Shown in pieces: positions 8,698 through 17,291 of a stretch of 57,629 nt of DNA; positions within the stretch are counted from its first letter, which is position 1; every line of letters starts with the position of its first letter. The DNA is from Denitratisoma sp. GTDB lineage: Bacteria > Pseudomonadota > Gammaproteobacteria > Burkholderiales > Rhodocyclaceae. The notes under the pieces are model-generated. The model worked only from the letters and a program-made list of their open reading frames with translations. It did no database searches and was not told where the DNA came from. The DNA lies in NCBI GenBank assembly GCA_032027165.1, contig JAVSMO010000001.1, positions 427,608 through 485,236 of the forward strand, given 5' to 3'. Position numbers and translations under genes: made by a program.

Positions 8698-10778
8698 ACG
8701 GCGAACTCGGCCTGAGAAACATGTTCGCCGCCGGCAACCTGCGCCAGCTCGGCGCGCCGCTGCTCATCATCATGATCCTCTCGATGATGGTGCTGCCGCT
8801 GCCGCCGGTGATGCTCGACCTGTTCTTCACCTTCAACATCGCGCTGGCGGTGATGGTGCTGCTGGTCTCGATGTACACCAAGAAGCCGCTCGACTTCTCG
8901 ATCTTCCCGACCGTGCTGCTGGTGACGACGCTGCTGCGCCTGAGCCTCAACGTCGCCTCGACCCGCGTCATCCTGCTCGATGGGCATACCGGCGGCGACG
9001 CCGCCGGCAAGGTGATCGAGGCCTTCGGCCACTTCCTCGTCGGCGGCAACTACGCCGTCGGCCTGGTGGTGTTCATCATCCTGGTGCTGATCAACTTCGT
9101 CGTCATCACCAAGGGCGCCGGCCGCATCGCCGAGGTGTCGGCGCGCTTCACCCTGGATGCCATGCCCGGCAAGCAGATGGCCATCGACGCCGACCTCAAC
9201 GCCGGCCTGATCGGCGAGGACGTGGCGCGCAAGCGCCGCACCGAGATCGCCCAGGAGGCCGACTTCTTCGGCTCCATGGACGGCGCCTCCAAGTTCGTGC
9301 GCGGCGATGCCGTCGCCGGCATCCTGATCCTCTTCATCAACGTCATCGGCGGCCTCATCGTCGGCATGCTGCAGCACGACATGGAGCTGGCGCGGGCGGC
9401 GCAGAACTACACCCTGCTGACCATCGGCGACGGCCTCGTTGCGCAGATCCCGGCGCTGATCATTTCCACCGCCGCCGGCCTGGTGGTGAGCCGGGTCGCC
9501 ACCGACGAGGACATCGGCCAGCAGTTCGTCGGCCAGGTCTTCTCCAACCCGCAGGTGCTGATGCTCACTTCAGGGATTCTCGGCATCCTCGGCCTGATTC
9601 CCGGCATGCCGCACTTCGCCTTCCTGCTGTTCGCCGGCGCCGTCGGCGGCCTGGCGTACTGGATGGTGCAGAAGAAGGCCCGCCCGGCGGAGGAAAAGCC
9701 CGCCGCCCCGGCCGCCGCGGTGCCGGCCGAAGCGCAGGAGGCGAGCTGGGCCGACGTGGCGCCGGTGGACGTGCTTGGCCTGGAGGTCGGCTACCGGCTG
9801 ATCCCGCTGGTGGACAAGGGCCAGGACGGCGAGCTCCTGAAGCGCATCCGCGGGCTGCGCAAGAAATTCGCCCAGGAAGTCGGCTTCCTCTCGGCGCCGG
9901 TGCACATCCGCGACAACCTCGAGCTCAAGCCGAACGGCTACCGGATCGCCCTGAAGGGCGTCGAGGTCGGCGCCGGCGAGGCCTGGCCCGGCATGTTCCT
10001 CGCCATCAACCCGGGCCGCGTCGCCGGCACCCTGCCGGGCGCGCAGACCAGGGACCCGGCCTTCGGCCTGCCGGCCGTATGGGTCGAGTCCGGCCAGCGC
10101 GACCAGGCGCATGCCCTCGGCTACACGGTGGTCGACGCCAGCACGGTGGTGGCCACGCATCTGAACCAGGTCATCCTCAGCCATGCCGCCGAACTGCTCG
10201 GCCGGCAGGAGGCCCAGGCGCTGCTCGACCACATCGCCAAGGATTCGCCGAAGGCCATCGAGGACCTGGTGCCGAAGCAGGTGTCGCTCGCCGTCGTGCA
10301 GCGCGTGCTGCAGAACCTGCTGGAGGAGGGCGTCACCCTGCGCGACATGCGCAGCATCATCGAGACCATCGCCGAGCAGGCGCCGCGCACGCAGGACCCG
10401 GTCGAACTCACCGCGCAGGTGCGCGTGGCGCTCGGCCGCTCGATCGTGCAGCAGCTCTACCCGGGCAACGCCGAGCTGTCGGTGATCGCCCTCGATCCGT
10501 CGCTGGAGCGCGTGCTGCTGCAGGCGGTGCAGACCGTCGGTCCCGACGGCAGCGGCATCGAGCCGGGACTGGCCGACACGCTGCTGCGCCAGACCGCCGC
10601 CGCCGCCCAGCGCCAGGAGGAGGTCGGCCTGCCCGCCGTGCTGCTCGTGCCGGGACAGCTGCGCTGGCTGCTGTCGCGCTTCCTGCGCCGCGCCGTGCCC
10701 CAGCTCAAAGTCATCGCGAATGCCGAAGTGCCGGATTCGCGCACCATCAAAGTCACTGCGATCATCGGAGGTAAGTGA
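8694..10778 (+). CDS. flhA: flagellar export gate protein FlhA
   Basis: FlhA forms the nonameric export gate and docks chaperone-substrate complexes. The 694 residues have the expected order: a hydrophobic N-terminal half with about eight membrane segments (to about 330), the conserved cytoplasmic loop with GRIAEVSARFTLDAMPGKQMAIDADLNAG, then a large soluble domain (LGLEVGYRLIPLVD onwards). The start overlaps the flhB stop by 4 bp, and the stop overlaps the flhF start, suggesting translational coupling. Confidence 0.98.
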   Translation: MNGELGLRNMFAAGNLRQLGAPLLIIMILSMMVLPLPPVMLDLFFTFNIALAVMVLLVSMYTKKPLDFSIFPTVLLVTTLLRLSLNVASTRVILLDGHTGGDAAGKVIEAFGHFLVGGNYAVGLVVFIILVLINFVVITKGAGRIAEVSARFTLDAMPGKQMAIDADLNAGLIGEDVARKRRTEIAQEADFFGSMDGASKFVRGDAVAGILILFINVIGGLIVGMLQHDMELARAAQNYTLLTIGDGLVAQIPALIISTAAGLVVSRVATDEDIGQQFVGQVFSNPQVLMLTSGILGILGLIPGMPHFAFLLFAGAVGGLAYWMVQKKARPAEEKPAAPAAAVPAEAQEASWADVAPVDVLGLEVGYRLIPLVDKGQDGELLKRIRGLRKKFAQEVGFLSAPVHIRDNLELKPNGYRIALKGVEVGAGEAWPGMFLAINPGRVAGTLPGAQTRDPAFGLPAVWVESGQRDQAHALGYTVVDASTVVATHLNQVILSHAAELLGRQEAQALLDHIAKDSPKAIEDLVPKQVSLAVVQRVLQNLLEEGVTLRDMRSIIETIAEQAPRTQDPVELTAQVRVALGRSIVQQLYPGNAELSVIALDPSLERVLLQAVQTVGPDGSGIEPGLADTLLRQTAAAAQRQEEVGLPAVLLVPGQLRWLLSRFLRRAVPQLKVIANAEVPDSRTIKVTAIIGGK

Positions 10779-12193
10779 TGAACATCAAGCGCTACTTCGG
10801 AAAAACCGCGCGCGAAGCCCTGCGCCAGGTGAAGGAGGAACTCGGCGGCGACGCCATCGTGCTGTCGAACCGCAGCGTGGACGGCGGCGTCGAGATCACC
10901 GCCGTCCTGGCGAGCGAGATCCCCGCCGAGCCGGCCGCGCCGTTCGCCTCTGCGCCGCGCATCGATCGCGACGAGGACTTCACCGTCAGCCTCTCCGGCG
11001 GCGCGCGGAAACCTGCGGCGCCCGCCCGTGCGGCGGCCTCCGCCCCGGAGAAGAAGGCCGTGCGCGAATGGCAACCGGACGCCGCCAAGCCGGCGCCTGC
11101 CGCGGCACGTCCGGCCCCCCGTAAAACGGAGTTTCAGAGCAGGCTAACCCGCGAAAGCGGGTTAAGCGAAGCGGCCGGAACTAAAAGTCAGCCTGCGCAG
11201 GACGGCGCGGGGACGGCCGCCGACGATGGGAAGCTGCTGCGCGAGCTGGCCGGCATCAAGGGCCTGATCGAGCAACAGCTGGCCGGCTTCGCCTGGACCG
11301 GACTCGGCCACGAGGCGCCGGCCAAGACCCTGCTGCTGACCGATCTCCTCGACGCCGGCTTCTCCGCCCAGCTGGCGCGGCGGCTGGTGGGCAGCCTGCC
11401 GGCCGGCATCACGCGTGAGGAGGGGCGCAACTGGCTGAAGGGCGTGCTCAACCGCAACCTGCACACGGCCGGCAGCGACGACGAGATCATCGACGCCGGC
11501 GGCACCTACGCCCTGGTCGGCCCGACCGGCGTCGGCAAGACCACCACCACCGCCAAGCTGGCGGCGCGCTGCGTCGTGCGCCATGGCGCCGACAGCGTGG
11601 CGCTGCTGACCACCGACGGCTACCGCATCGGCGCGCACGAGCAGCTGCGCATCTACGGCCGCATCCTCGGCGTGCAGGTGCACGCCGTGCGCGACGCCGC
11701 CGACCTGCGCCGCACCCTGGCCGACCTCGCCGGCAAGCACATGGTGCTGATCGACACCATCGGCATGAGCCAGCGCGACCGCCTGGTGTCCGAGCAGGCC
11801 GCCATGCTCGACGGCGCCGGCGACGTGCGGCGCCTGCTCCTGCTCAACGCCACCAGCCGCGGCGACACGCTCGACGACGTCGTGCGCGCCTATGGCCGCG
11901 AGGCCGGCGGCAGCGAACTGGCCGGCGCCATCCTCACCAAGGTGGACGAGGCCGTCAGCTTGGCGCCGGCGCTCGACACGCTGATCCGCCACCGGCTGGA
12001 ACTGTATTACGTCGCCAACGGCCAGCGCGTGCCGGAAGACCTGCACCTGCCCAACCGCGCCTACCTGCTGCACCGCGCCCTCAAGGGCCTGCCGGAGAAC
12101 TCGCCGCACCACCTGGTCGGCGACGAGGCCGGCCTGCTGCTGTCGGGCGGCGCCGCGCGCAGCGAGCGGCCGCTGGGAGCGCTGCATGGCTAG
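10778..12193 (+). CDS. flhF: SRP-like GTPase FlhF, polar flagellum placement
   Basis: FlhF is an SRP-family GTPase that marks the cell pole for flagellar assembly. The N-terminus MNIKRYFGKTAREALRQVKEELG is typical. The GTPase core has a P-loop near residue 248 (GPTGVGKTTTTAKLA), then TTDGYRIGAHEQL, DTIGMSQRD and LTKVDEA. I use the ATG at 10778 rather than the GTG at 10775; its A overlaps the flhA stop. The linker between the basic N-domain and the G domain (about residues 60-150) is Ala/Pro-rich and contains a perfect DNA dyad and a copy of the dispersed motif, which suggests insertions tolerated in a disordered linker. Confidence 0.97.
   Translation: MNIKRYFGKTAREALRQVKEELGGDAIVLSNRSVDGGVEITAVLASEIPAEPAAPFASAPRIDRDEDFTVSLSGGARKPAAPARAAASAPEKKAVREWQPDAAKPAPAAARPAPRKTEFQSRLTRESGLSEAAGTKSQPAQDGAGTAADDGKLLRELAGIKGLIEQQLAGFAWTGLGHEAPAKTLLLTDLLDAGFSAQLARRLVGSLPAGITREEGRNWLKGVLNRNLHTAGSDDEIIDAGGTYALVGPTGVGKTTTTAKLAARCVVRHGADSVALLTTDGYRIGAHEQLRIYGRILGVQVHAVRDAADLRRTLADLAGKHMVLIDTIGMSQRDRLVSEQAAMLDGAGDVRRLLLLNATSRGDTLDDVVRAYGREAGGSELAGAILTKVDEAVSLAPALDTLIRHRLELYYVANGQRVPEDLHLPNRAYLLHRALKGLPENSPHHLVGDEAGLLLSGGAARSERPLGALHG
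11145..11164. repeat. perfect hairpin inside the flhF linker
   Basis: TAACCCGC, a GAAA loop, GCGGGTTA: an 8-bp perfect stem in frame within flhF. A CCGT-AAA-ACGG dyad lies about 20 bp upstream and dispersed-motif copy C 19 bp downstream. Confidence 0.6.
11183..11207 (+). repeat. dispersed bipartite motif, copy C
   Basis: AAAAGTCAGCC, nine bases, CGGCG, in frame within the flhF linker. One mismatch in the first half (C for T). Confidence 0.6.
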
Positions 12194-13013
12194 TCTCTTT
12201 GAGGACCAGGCCGCAGGCCTGAGAAAACTCTTCGCCGGCGCGCGCGGCCCGGCGACCGTTGCCTTCGCCGGCCCCGGCGATGCGCATGGCGGCATGGGCC
12301 GCAATGCCCTCGTGGCCGCCCTGGCGCGCGGGCTCGCCTCGGCCGGCAAGGAAGTCCTCGTCATCGACGAGCATGCCGGCGCCGACAGCGTCGCCGCCGC
12401 CTTCGGTGCGCGCGCGCGCTTCGACCTGCTGCAGGCGGTCAATCGCGACGTGCCGGCGGCCCAGGTGCTGCTGCGGCCCGAGCCGTCGATCCGCCTGCTG
12501 CCGGCGGCGCGCGCGGCCAGGCAGCATGCCCGTCTCGATGCCATGGAGCGGCGCGCCCTGGCCGAGTGGCTGCGCCGCCTGCAGAAGGGCGTCGATTTCG
12601 TGCTGGCGGATACGGCCGACCGCGCCGAGGCGGACTTCTCGCCGCTGCTGCCGCAGCCGCAGCGCATCGTCATCGCGGTATCGTCCGACGGCGCCTCCAT
12701 CACCGAGGCCTATGCGCGGATGAAGCGCCTGGCGCAGCTGCGCGACTGCCGCCGCTTCGGCATCGCGATCCTGCGCGCCTCGAGTGCGGCGGGGAACCGC
12801 ACCGTCTTTGCCAACCTGCGCGAGGTGGCACGCCGCCATCTGGGCGCCGAACTCGATCTGATCGGCGGCCCGGCGGGGCAGGGCGATCCGGACAGCATCG
12901 GCCAGGCGCTGGCCGCGTCGTTTCTCGACACCTCGCGCCAGGCTGCGGAAAACGGCTTTTCCGTTGCGGCGCGGGGCTTGCAGGGCGCGGCGGCAGCGTA
13001 TCCGGTGGTATAG
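12186..13013 (+). CDS. flhG: FlhG (FleN/MinD-like) flagellar number regulator with degenerate ATPase motif
   Basis: FlhG is the MinD-type ATPase that limits flagellar number with FlhF. The 275-residue protein overlaps the flhF stop by 8 bp, the classic flhF-flhG arrangement. It keeps the N-terminal DQAxGLRKL motif (about residues 7-14) that in FlhG stimulates FlhF, and the VLVIDEHAGADSVAAAFG segment. The expected deviant Walker A (GGVGKT/N) reads GGMGRN at about 35-40, losing the lysine, and the switch Asp-Thr-Gly region reads LADTADRAE. ATP binding is therefore doubtful. Assignment rests mainly on context and the N-terminal motif. Confidence 0.85.
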   Translation: MASLFEDQAAGLRKLFAGARGPATVAFAGPGDAHGGMGRNALVAALARGLASAGKEVLVIDEHAGADSVAAAFGARARFDLLQAVNRDVPAAQVLLRPEPSIRLLPAARAARQHARLDAMERRALAEWLRRLQKGVDFVLADTADRAEADFSPLLPQPQRIVIAVSSDGASITEAYARMKRLAQLRDCRRFGIAILRASSAAGNRTVFANLREVARRHLGAELDLIGGPAGQGDPDSIGQALAASFLDTSRQAAENGFSVAARGLQGAAAAYPVV

Positions 13014-13060
13014 TGGAAACCCATTCCGGCTCGCATGCCAGGCACCTAGGGACAAGGCGG

Positions 13061-13768
13061 ATGTATACCGCAAGCGGCAACCTGGACAGGGACCAACTCA
13101 TCATGCAGTACGCGCCGCTGGTCAAGCGGATCGCGTACCACCTCATGGCCAAGCTGCCCGCCAGCGTGCAGGCCGAGGACCTCATCCAGAACGGCATGCT
13201 CGGGCTGATCGACGCGGTCGGGCGCTTCGAGGAAGGGCTCGGCGCGCAGTTCGAGACCTATGCCGTGCAGCGCATCCGCGGCGCCATGCTCGACGGCCTG
13301 CGCGAGAACGACTGGCTGCCGAGGAGCCTGCGGCGCGACATGCGCCGCATCGAGACGGCCGTCAGCCAGCTCGAGCAGCGCTACGGCCGCCAGCCGACCG
13401 AAGGCGAGCTGGCCAAGTCCCTCGACATGGCGCTCGGCGATTACCAGAAGATGCTGCAGGACGCGCGCGGCTACCAGCTCATCCATCTGGAGGACTTCGG
13501 CGGCGACGACGACGACTACCTCGACCGCCACCTGCCCAGCAGCGAAGCCGACCCGCTGTCGGCGCTCCTCGACAAGAACATGCGCGACGTGCTGATCCGC
13601 GCCATCGAGGACCTGCCCGACCGCGAGAAGACGGTGATGGGCCTGTACTACGAGGAGGAACTCAACCTGCGCGAGATCGGCGAGATCCTCGGCGTGTCCG
13701 AATCGCGCATCTGCCAGTTGCACAGCCAGGCGATCGCCCGCCTGCGCTCGCGGCTGGTCAAGAAATAA
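13061..13768 (+). CDS. fliA: flagellar sigma factor FliA (sigma-28)
   Basis: Sigma factor for late flagellar genes, restrained by FlgM until the hook is complete. The 235 residues carry region 2 (LIQNGMLGLIDAVGRFEEGLGAQFETYA, IRGAMLDGLREND), region 3 (VSQLEQRYGRQPTEGELA) and region 4 with the helix-turn-helix (LNLREIGEILGVSESRICQLH). Start chosen at the ATG of MYTASGNLDRDQLI, preceded by ACAAGGCGG. Its anti-sigma factor flgM and matching target promoters (before flgK, flgM, fliC) are in the same window. Confidence 0.98.
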   Translation: MYTASGNLDRDQLIMQYAPLVKRIAYHLMAKLPASVQAEDLIQNGMLGLIDAVGRFEEGLGAQFETYAVQRIRGAMLDGLRENDWLPRSLRRDMRRIETAVSQLEQRYGRQPTEGELAKSLDMALGDYQKMLQDARGYQLIHLEDFGGDDDDYLDRHLPSSEADPLSALLDKNMRDVLIRAIEDLPDREKTVMGLYYEEELNLREIGEILGVSESRICQLHSQAIARLRSRLVKK

Positions 13769-13794
13769 CCGCGGCATCCCGCCCGGCGCCTGTC

Positions 13795-14535
13795 ATGGAC
13801 GTCATCAGCATCATCGGCCTGGTCGTCGGCCTGGCGGCCATCCTCGGCGGACAATGGCTCGAGGGCGGCCACCTCTCGTCGCTGGTCCAGCCGACGGCCT
13901 TCGTCATCGTCATGGGCGGCACCTTCGGCGCCGTCATGCTGCAAAGCCCCTTTGCCACCTTCATGCAGGGCATGGCCATGGCCAGGTGGGTGTTCACGCC
14001 GCCGGTCCTGGGGCAGCGCGAACTGATCGATCGCATCATGGAGTGGAGCCATACCGCGCGCCGCGAGGGGCTGCTGGCCCTGGAGGGCTACCTGGCCGAG
14101 CTGAGCGACCCCTTCCTGCGCAAGGGGCTGCAGCTGCTGGTCGACGGCGCCGAGCCGGACCGCGTGCGCGAAGTGCTCGAGGTCGAGATCGCCGCGCAGG
14201 AGGACCAGATGAAACTGGCGGCGAAGGTCTGGGAATCGGCCGGCGGCTATGCGCCGACCATCGGCATCCTCGGCGCGGTGATGGGGCTGATCCACGTCAT
14301 GGAGAATCTTTCCGACCCCTCCAAGCTGGGCGCCGGCATCGCCGTGGCCTTCGTCGCCACCATCTACGGCGTCGGTTCGGCCAACCTGATCTTCCTGCCC
14401 ATCGCCAAGAAGCTGCTGGCCCATGTCGCCCGGCTGACCCTGGTGCGCGACATGTACGTCGATGGCCTCATCGGCGTCGCCAGCGGCGACAACCCGCGCA
14501 TCATCGAGAGCCGGCTGCAGGGCTATATCGTCTGA
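13795..14535 (+). CDS. motC: flagellar stator protein MotC (MotA family)
   Basis: Stator subunit forming the ion channel with MotD/MotB and pushing on FliG. The 246 residues begin MDVISIIGLVVGLAAILGGQWLEGG, the MotC/PomA-like type, with four membrane segments: two near the N-terminus and two near 150-205 (APTIGILGAVMGLIHVMENL, AVAFVATIYGVGSANLIFLP). The cytoplasmic loop between them carries the charged stretch that contacts FliG. It follows fliA by 26 bp and precedes motD by 86 bp. Whether the ion is proton or sodium is not evident. Confidence 0.94.
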   Translation: MDVISIIGLVVGLAAILGGQWLEGGHLSSLVQPTAFVIVMGGTFGAVMLQSPFATFMQGMAMARWVFTPPVLGQRELIDRIMEWSHTARREGLLALEGYLAELSDPFLRKGLQLLVDGAEPDRVREVLEVEIAAQEDQMKLAAKVWESAGGYAPTIGILGAVMGLIHVMENLSDPSKLGAGIAVAFVATIYGVGSANLIFLPIAKKLLAHVARLTLVRDMYVDGLIGVASGDNPRIIESRLQGYIV

Positions 14536-14558
14536 AAGTCAGTCCCCGCAGCACGGCG
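14534..14558 (+). repeat. dispersed bipartite motif, copy D
   Basis: GAAAGTCAGTC, nine bases, CGGCG, beginning in the motC stop codon and filling the start of the motC-motD gap. It shares 22 of 23 bases with copy K inside fleR (42311-42333) and about 27 of 29 with copy B in flhB. Confidence 0.75.
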
Positions 14559-14621
14559 CCGCATTCAAGTTCTGCTCCCGTACGGTCGTTACAACAGTCT
14601 GGCCAACCCGACTGGACTGCC

Positions 14622-15419
14622 ATGCGTCGCCGCGCCCACGCCGAAGAGCACGAGAACCACGAGCGCTGGCTCGTCTCCTACGCCGATTTCATCACCCTGC
14701 TGTTCGCCTTCTTCGTGGTGATGTATTCCCTGTCGACCGTGAACGAGGGCAAGTACCGGGTCCTCTCCGACTCGCTGGTGGCGGCCTTCCGCAACGTGAA
14801 CATCAACTCGCGCGGCGAGCAGATGACCCCCGGCGCCCAGGTGCCGGTGGCGAATCCGGCCCTGCCCCAGGCCGGCATCCGGCCGATCGCCCCCCTCAGG
14901 AACGCCAGGGACGAGGAACGCAAGCGCCAGGCGCGCGAGAAGATGCGGGACATGGCCAGGGAGATCATGGACGTGCTGGCGCCGCTGGTGCGGGAAGGCA
15001 AGGTCAGCGTCACCGAGGGCCTGAAGGGCATCACCGTCGAGATCAACGCCAGCGTGCTGTTCCCGCTGGGCGAAGCCAGGCTGCAGCCGGCAGCCGTGAA
15101 GGCGCTGCGCGCGGTGGCCGAAGTGGCGGCGACGGCCGACTTTCCCATCGTCGTCGAGGGGCATACCGATCCGACGCCGATCGCGACGCCGCAGTTTCCG
15201 TCGAACTGGGAACTGTCGGGCGCGCGGGCGTCCAGCGTGGTGCGCCTGTTCGTCGAATCCGGCGTGGCGGCGCAGCGCCTGACGGCGACCGGCTACGGCG
15301 AACAGCGGCCGGTGGCCTCGAACGACACGCCGGAGGGGCGGGCGCGCAACCGCCGCGTCACCATCCTCATCGAGGCCCAGCACCCGGACGACGTGAAGGA
15401 ACTGCCGATAAAGGAATAG
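14622..15419 (+). CDS. motD: flagellar stator protein MotD (MotB family)
   Basis: Stator subunit that anchors the motor to peptidoglycan. The 265 residues show one membrane segment near the N-terminus with the ion-binding Asp in YADFITLLFAFFVVMYS (about residue 22), the plug/linker, and an OmpA-like peptidoglycan-binding domain (about 140-255: VVEGHTDPTPIATPQFPSNW, LSGARASSVVRLF, NRRVTILIE). I start at the ATG giving MRRRAHAEEHENHERW; longer in-frame extension upstream overlaps motC. The stop is only 4 bp from the convergent flgN stop, with no terminator between. Confidence 0.94.
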   Translation: MRRRAHAEEHENHERWLVSYADFITLLFAFFVVMYSLSTVNEGKYRVLSDSLVAAFRNVNINSRGEQMTPGAQVPVANPALPQAGIRPIAPLRNARDEERKRQAREKMRDMAREIMDVLAPLVREGKVSVTEGLKGITVEINASVLFPLGEARLQPAAVKALRAVAEVAATADFPIVVEGHTDPTPIATPQFPSNWELSGARASSVVRLFVESGVAAQRLTATGYGEQRPVASNDTPEGRARNRRVTILIEAQHPDDVKELPIKE

Positions 15420-15423
15420 CGGG

Positions 15424-15909
15424 TTAGACGGAACCGAGGCTGCGGCCGCTGCCGACGGGCCTGGCCTGGCCATCCGGACCGTAGAGGGCCGCCTGGTTGG
15501 CGGCGGCCATGAGCGTAGACAGGGCCTGCTGGTTGTCGGCCAGGCGGGTGGCGATCAGCTTGCCGTTGATCTGGTTGAGGGCGCGGGCCTTTTCCGCGAG
15601 GGCCAGCAGTTCCTGCCACGTGCGTCCCGCGCCGGCATCGGTCTGGCGCCCGAGCCAGCCTTCCATGCCCTGCCGGTCTGCGGCGAATCCGAACGCGGCC
15701 AGCGCCTTGCCGCGGGCCTCGCCGAGTTGCGCCAGCCGGCCGAACAGCTTGTTCTTGTCTTCGGCAAGCGGCAGCAGCCGTTCGACGTCGCCGGCAGCCA
15801 GCGCCTGTTGTTCCTGCTCAAGCAAAACGAGGAAGTTGCGCAGCTGCGCGACTTCCTCGGCGATGAGGTTCTGCAGTGAAGGGGAGGTGAAGCTGCCGCT
15901 GCCGCTCAC
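15424..15909 (-). CDS. flgN: FlgN-like export chaperone for FlgK/FlgL
   Basis: A 161-residue helical cytoplasmic protein following flgM with a 4-bp overlap, the usual flgMN arrangement. The sequence fits the FlgN pattern: long N-terminal helices (LQNLIAEEVAQLRNFLVLLEQEQQALAAGDVERLLPLAEDK) and LNQINGKLIATRLADNQQALSTL in the C-terminal part, where FlgN binds hook-filament junction proteins. The last 20 residues are Gly/Pro-rich. Assigned from pattern and position. Confidence 0.9.
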   Translation of the reverse strand: MSGSGSFTSPSLQNLIAEEVAQLRNFLVLLEQEQQALAAGDVERLLPLAEDKNKLFGRLAQLGEARGKALAAFGFAADRQGMEGWLGRQTDAGAGRTWQELLALAEKARALNQINGKLIATRLADNQQALSTLMAAANQAALYGPDGQARPVGSGRSLGSV

Positions 15910-16214
15910 GCCCGGCGCGCTTGCGAGGCGATCATTTGCTTGACGCTCTCGATCAGGCCGTCCGCCACCTTGCTGGCGTCCACCTGGAAACGACCTTCGG
16001 CCATGGCCTGCTTGATCTCGGCGACCCGGCCTGCATCGGCCACCGGCACATTGGCGAGTGCGGCTTCGACTTCCTGCATGCGGCCGGCAAGCGAGGACAA
16101 CTCCACCTTTTCGCCCGAGGCGGCAGAGGAGGGTGTCGCGCTCTTGCCGGGACGCGTGCGGGATTCGCCGCTGGGCAAGCCGCCGACGGAACCTACTGAA
16201 TTGTCGATTTTCAC
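15906..16214 (-). CDS. flgM: anti-sigma-28 factor FlgM
   Basis: A 102-residue FlgM that binds FliA and is exported through the finished hook. The N-terminal half is Ser/Gly/Lys-rich and likely disordered (KIDNSVGSVGGLPSGESRTRPGKS). The C-terminal half holds the FliA-binding helices (VAEIKQAMAEGRFQVDASKVADGLIESV), including the family's I-K-x-A-I-x-x-G-x-Y/F-x-V/I-D pattern. A sigma-28 promoter lies about 30 bp upstream, so flgM is transcribed by the factor it inhibits. Confidence 0.97.
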   Translation of the reverse strand: MKIDNSVGSVGGLPSGESRTRPGKSATPSSAASGEKVELSSLAGRMQEVEAALANVPVADAGRVAEIKQAMAEGRFQVDASKVADGLIESVKQMIASQARRA

Positions 16215-16250
16215 GGTTCTATTCCTTGAACGAGATGACCTCAGGTGTTC

Positions 16251-16277
16251 CTAACGGCGCGAGGCGGAAAAACTTTA
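16251..16277 (-). promoter_or_regulatory. sigma-28 promoter of flgM-flgN
   Basis: Reverse-strand TAAAGTTT, eleven bases, GCCGTTAG: all eight -35 bases and six of eight -10 bases match the FliA consensus, with the standard spacing. Predicted transcript start is near 16244. Confidence 0.9.
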
Positions 16278-16325
16278 GGCCCGATTTGCAACGACATGAT
16301 TCTACGCCGAAATCGTGGCGGCCGG

Positions 16326-17018
16326 TCAATAGTGGCCGACCTCGACCGTTCCGCCCGGGCGGGCGATCCCGGAAAGGGTCTGCCCGGAGGCGGTGCGCAC
16401 CTGCACGACCTGCCCGTCGGCGGCGTTGGCGAGCGCCTTGCCTTCGGTGGCGACCTGGAAGCCCTTGCCCCGCGAGACGACCCGCACGCTCTGCCCCTGC
16501 TGCACCGCGGGCGGGGCGCGCAGGATGTCGGTCCTCAGGATCTGGCCGGACTGGGTGCTGACGTTGAGCGTCTTGCCGAGGGCCTGTGCCGCCTCCGTGA
16601 CGACGCCGGCCGGCAATTCCGCCAGGTCGCCCTGGCGGCGCGCCAGGTCGCCGGCGGCGATGGCCTGCCCGCGCGCCAGCGGCCTCGCCGTGACGAAGTA
16701 TTCGCCGATCACCCGGACCTGGGCCGGCACGTAGATGGACCAGCCGCCCGCCAGCTGGCAGCGCACGCCGACGTTGATGCGCCCCCAGGGGCGGCTGCCG
16801 GCCGGCAGGAAGGCCTCCAGGGCCGGGCAGGGGGCCAGATTGTTGTTCGGGTCGACCGCGCCGACCGTGAAGCTGGCCTGGCCCGGCAGGCCGCGGGTCT
16901 GCACGCGCAGGAAATCCTCGATCACGCGCTTCACCTCGGCCGGCTCCTGGCGGGCCTGGGCGTGCGCGGCAAGGCCGACGCAAAGCAGGAACAAAAGTCG
17001 CTTCGGGAGGGAAGGCAT
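16326..17018 (-). CDS. flgA: P-ring assembly chaperone FlgA
   Basis: Periplasmic chaperone for FlgI. The 230 residues begin with a signal peptide (KRLLFLLCVGLAAHAQA, cleavage near ALA/AQA-R) and contain the C-terminal SAF-like domain ([67 protein letters not shown]). I start at the ATG giving MPSLPKRLL; an upstream in-frame ATG (MIESFPIPTLEPH) would bury the signal peptide. It is divergent from flgB across 273 bp. Confidence 0.93.
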   Translation of the reverse strand: MPSLPKRLLFLLCVGLAAHAQARQEPAEVKRVIEDFLRVQTRGLPGQASFTVGAVDPNNNLAPCPALEAFLPAGSRPWGRINVGVRCQLAGGWSIYVPAQVRVIGEYFVTARPLARGQAIAAGDLARRQGDLAELPAGVVTEAAQALGKTLNVSTQSGQILRTDILRAPPAVQQGQSVRVVSRGKGFQVATEGKALANAADGQVVQVRTASGQTLSGIARPGGTVEVGHY

Positions 17019-17114
17019 GTGCGGTTCGAGTGTGGGGATGGGAAAAGATTCAATCATGGGCAACGCCGTCTGGCAAGCAAACGTTGGCGCGTCGCCGCCG
17101 CCGCGGCATCGCTG

Positions 17115-17129
17115 CGGCAAATATTGCCG
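17115..17129. promoter_or_regulatory. CGGC-N7-GCCG dyad in the flgA-flgB gap
   Basis: GCGGCAA-ATA-TTGCCGC, a 7-bp perfect dyad (17114-17130). It lies about 95 bp upstream of the flgB sigma-54 promoter, a normal enhancer distance, and may bind the FleR/FlrC-type activator. Binding is inference. Confidence 0.4.
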
Positions 17130-17186
17130 CCCGGCGACAAGCGCTGCCGCCCAGCTGCGGGAATGCCCGCTGTTTCCGGCGCTATT

Positions 17187-17202
17187 CGGCAATTCATTGC
17201 CG
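17187..17202. promoter_or_regulatory. second CGGC-N8-GCCG dyad in the flgA-flgB gap
   Basis: CGGCAA-TTCA-TTGCCG, 72 bp after the first dyad and 22 bp before the -24 element of the flgB promoter. Confidence 0.4.
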
Positions 17203-17223
17203 CCGCGGCGGGCATACGATGCC

Positions 17224-17239
17224 TGGCATGGATGATGCA
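17224..17239 (+). promoter_or_regulatory. sigma-54 promoter of the flgB operon
   Basis: TGGCATGGATGATGCA: GG and GC exactly ten bases apart, with one mismatch in the -12 element (ATGC for TTGC). Predicted start is near 17250, about 40 bp before flgB. Confidence 0.8.
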
Positions 17240-17291
17240 ATGAAGACGGCAGGACAGGCCCAGGACGGGCAAACGGACTAGCGAGGCGCAC

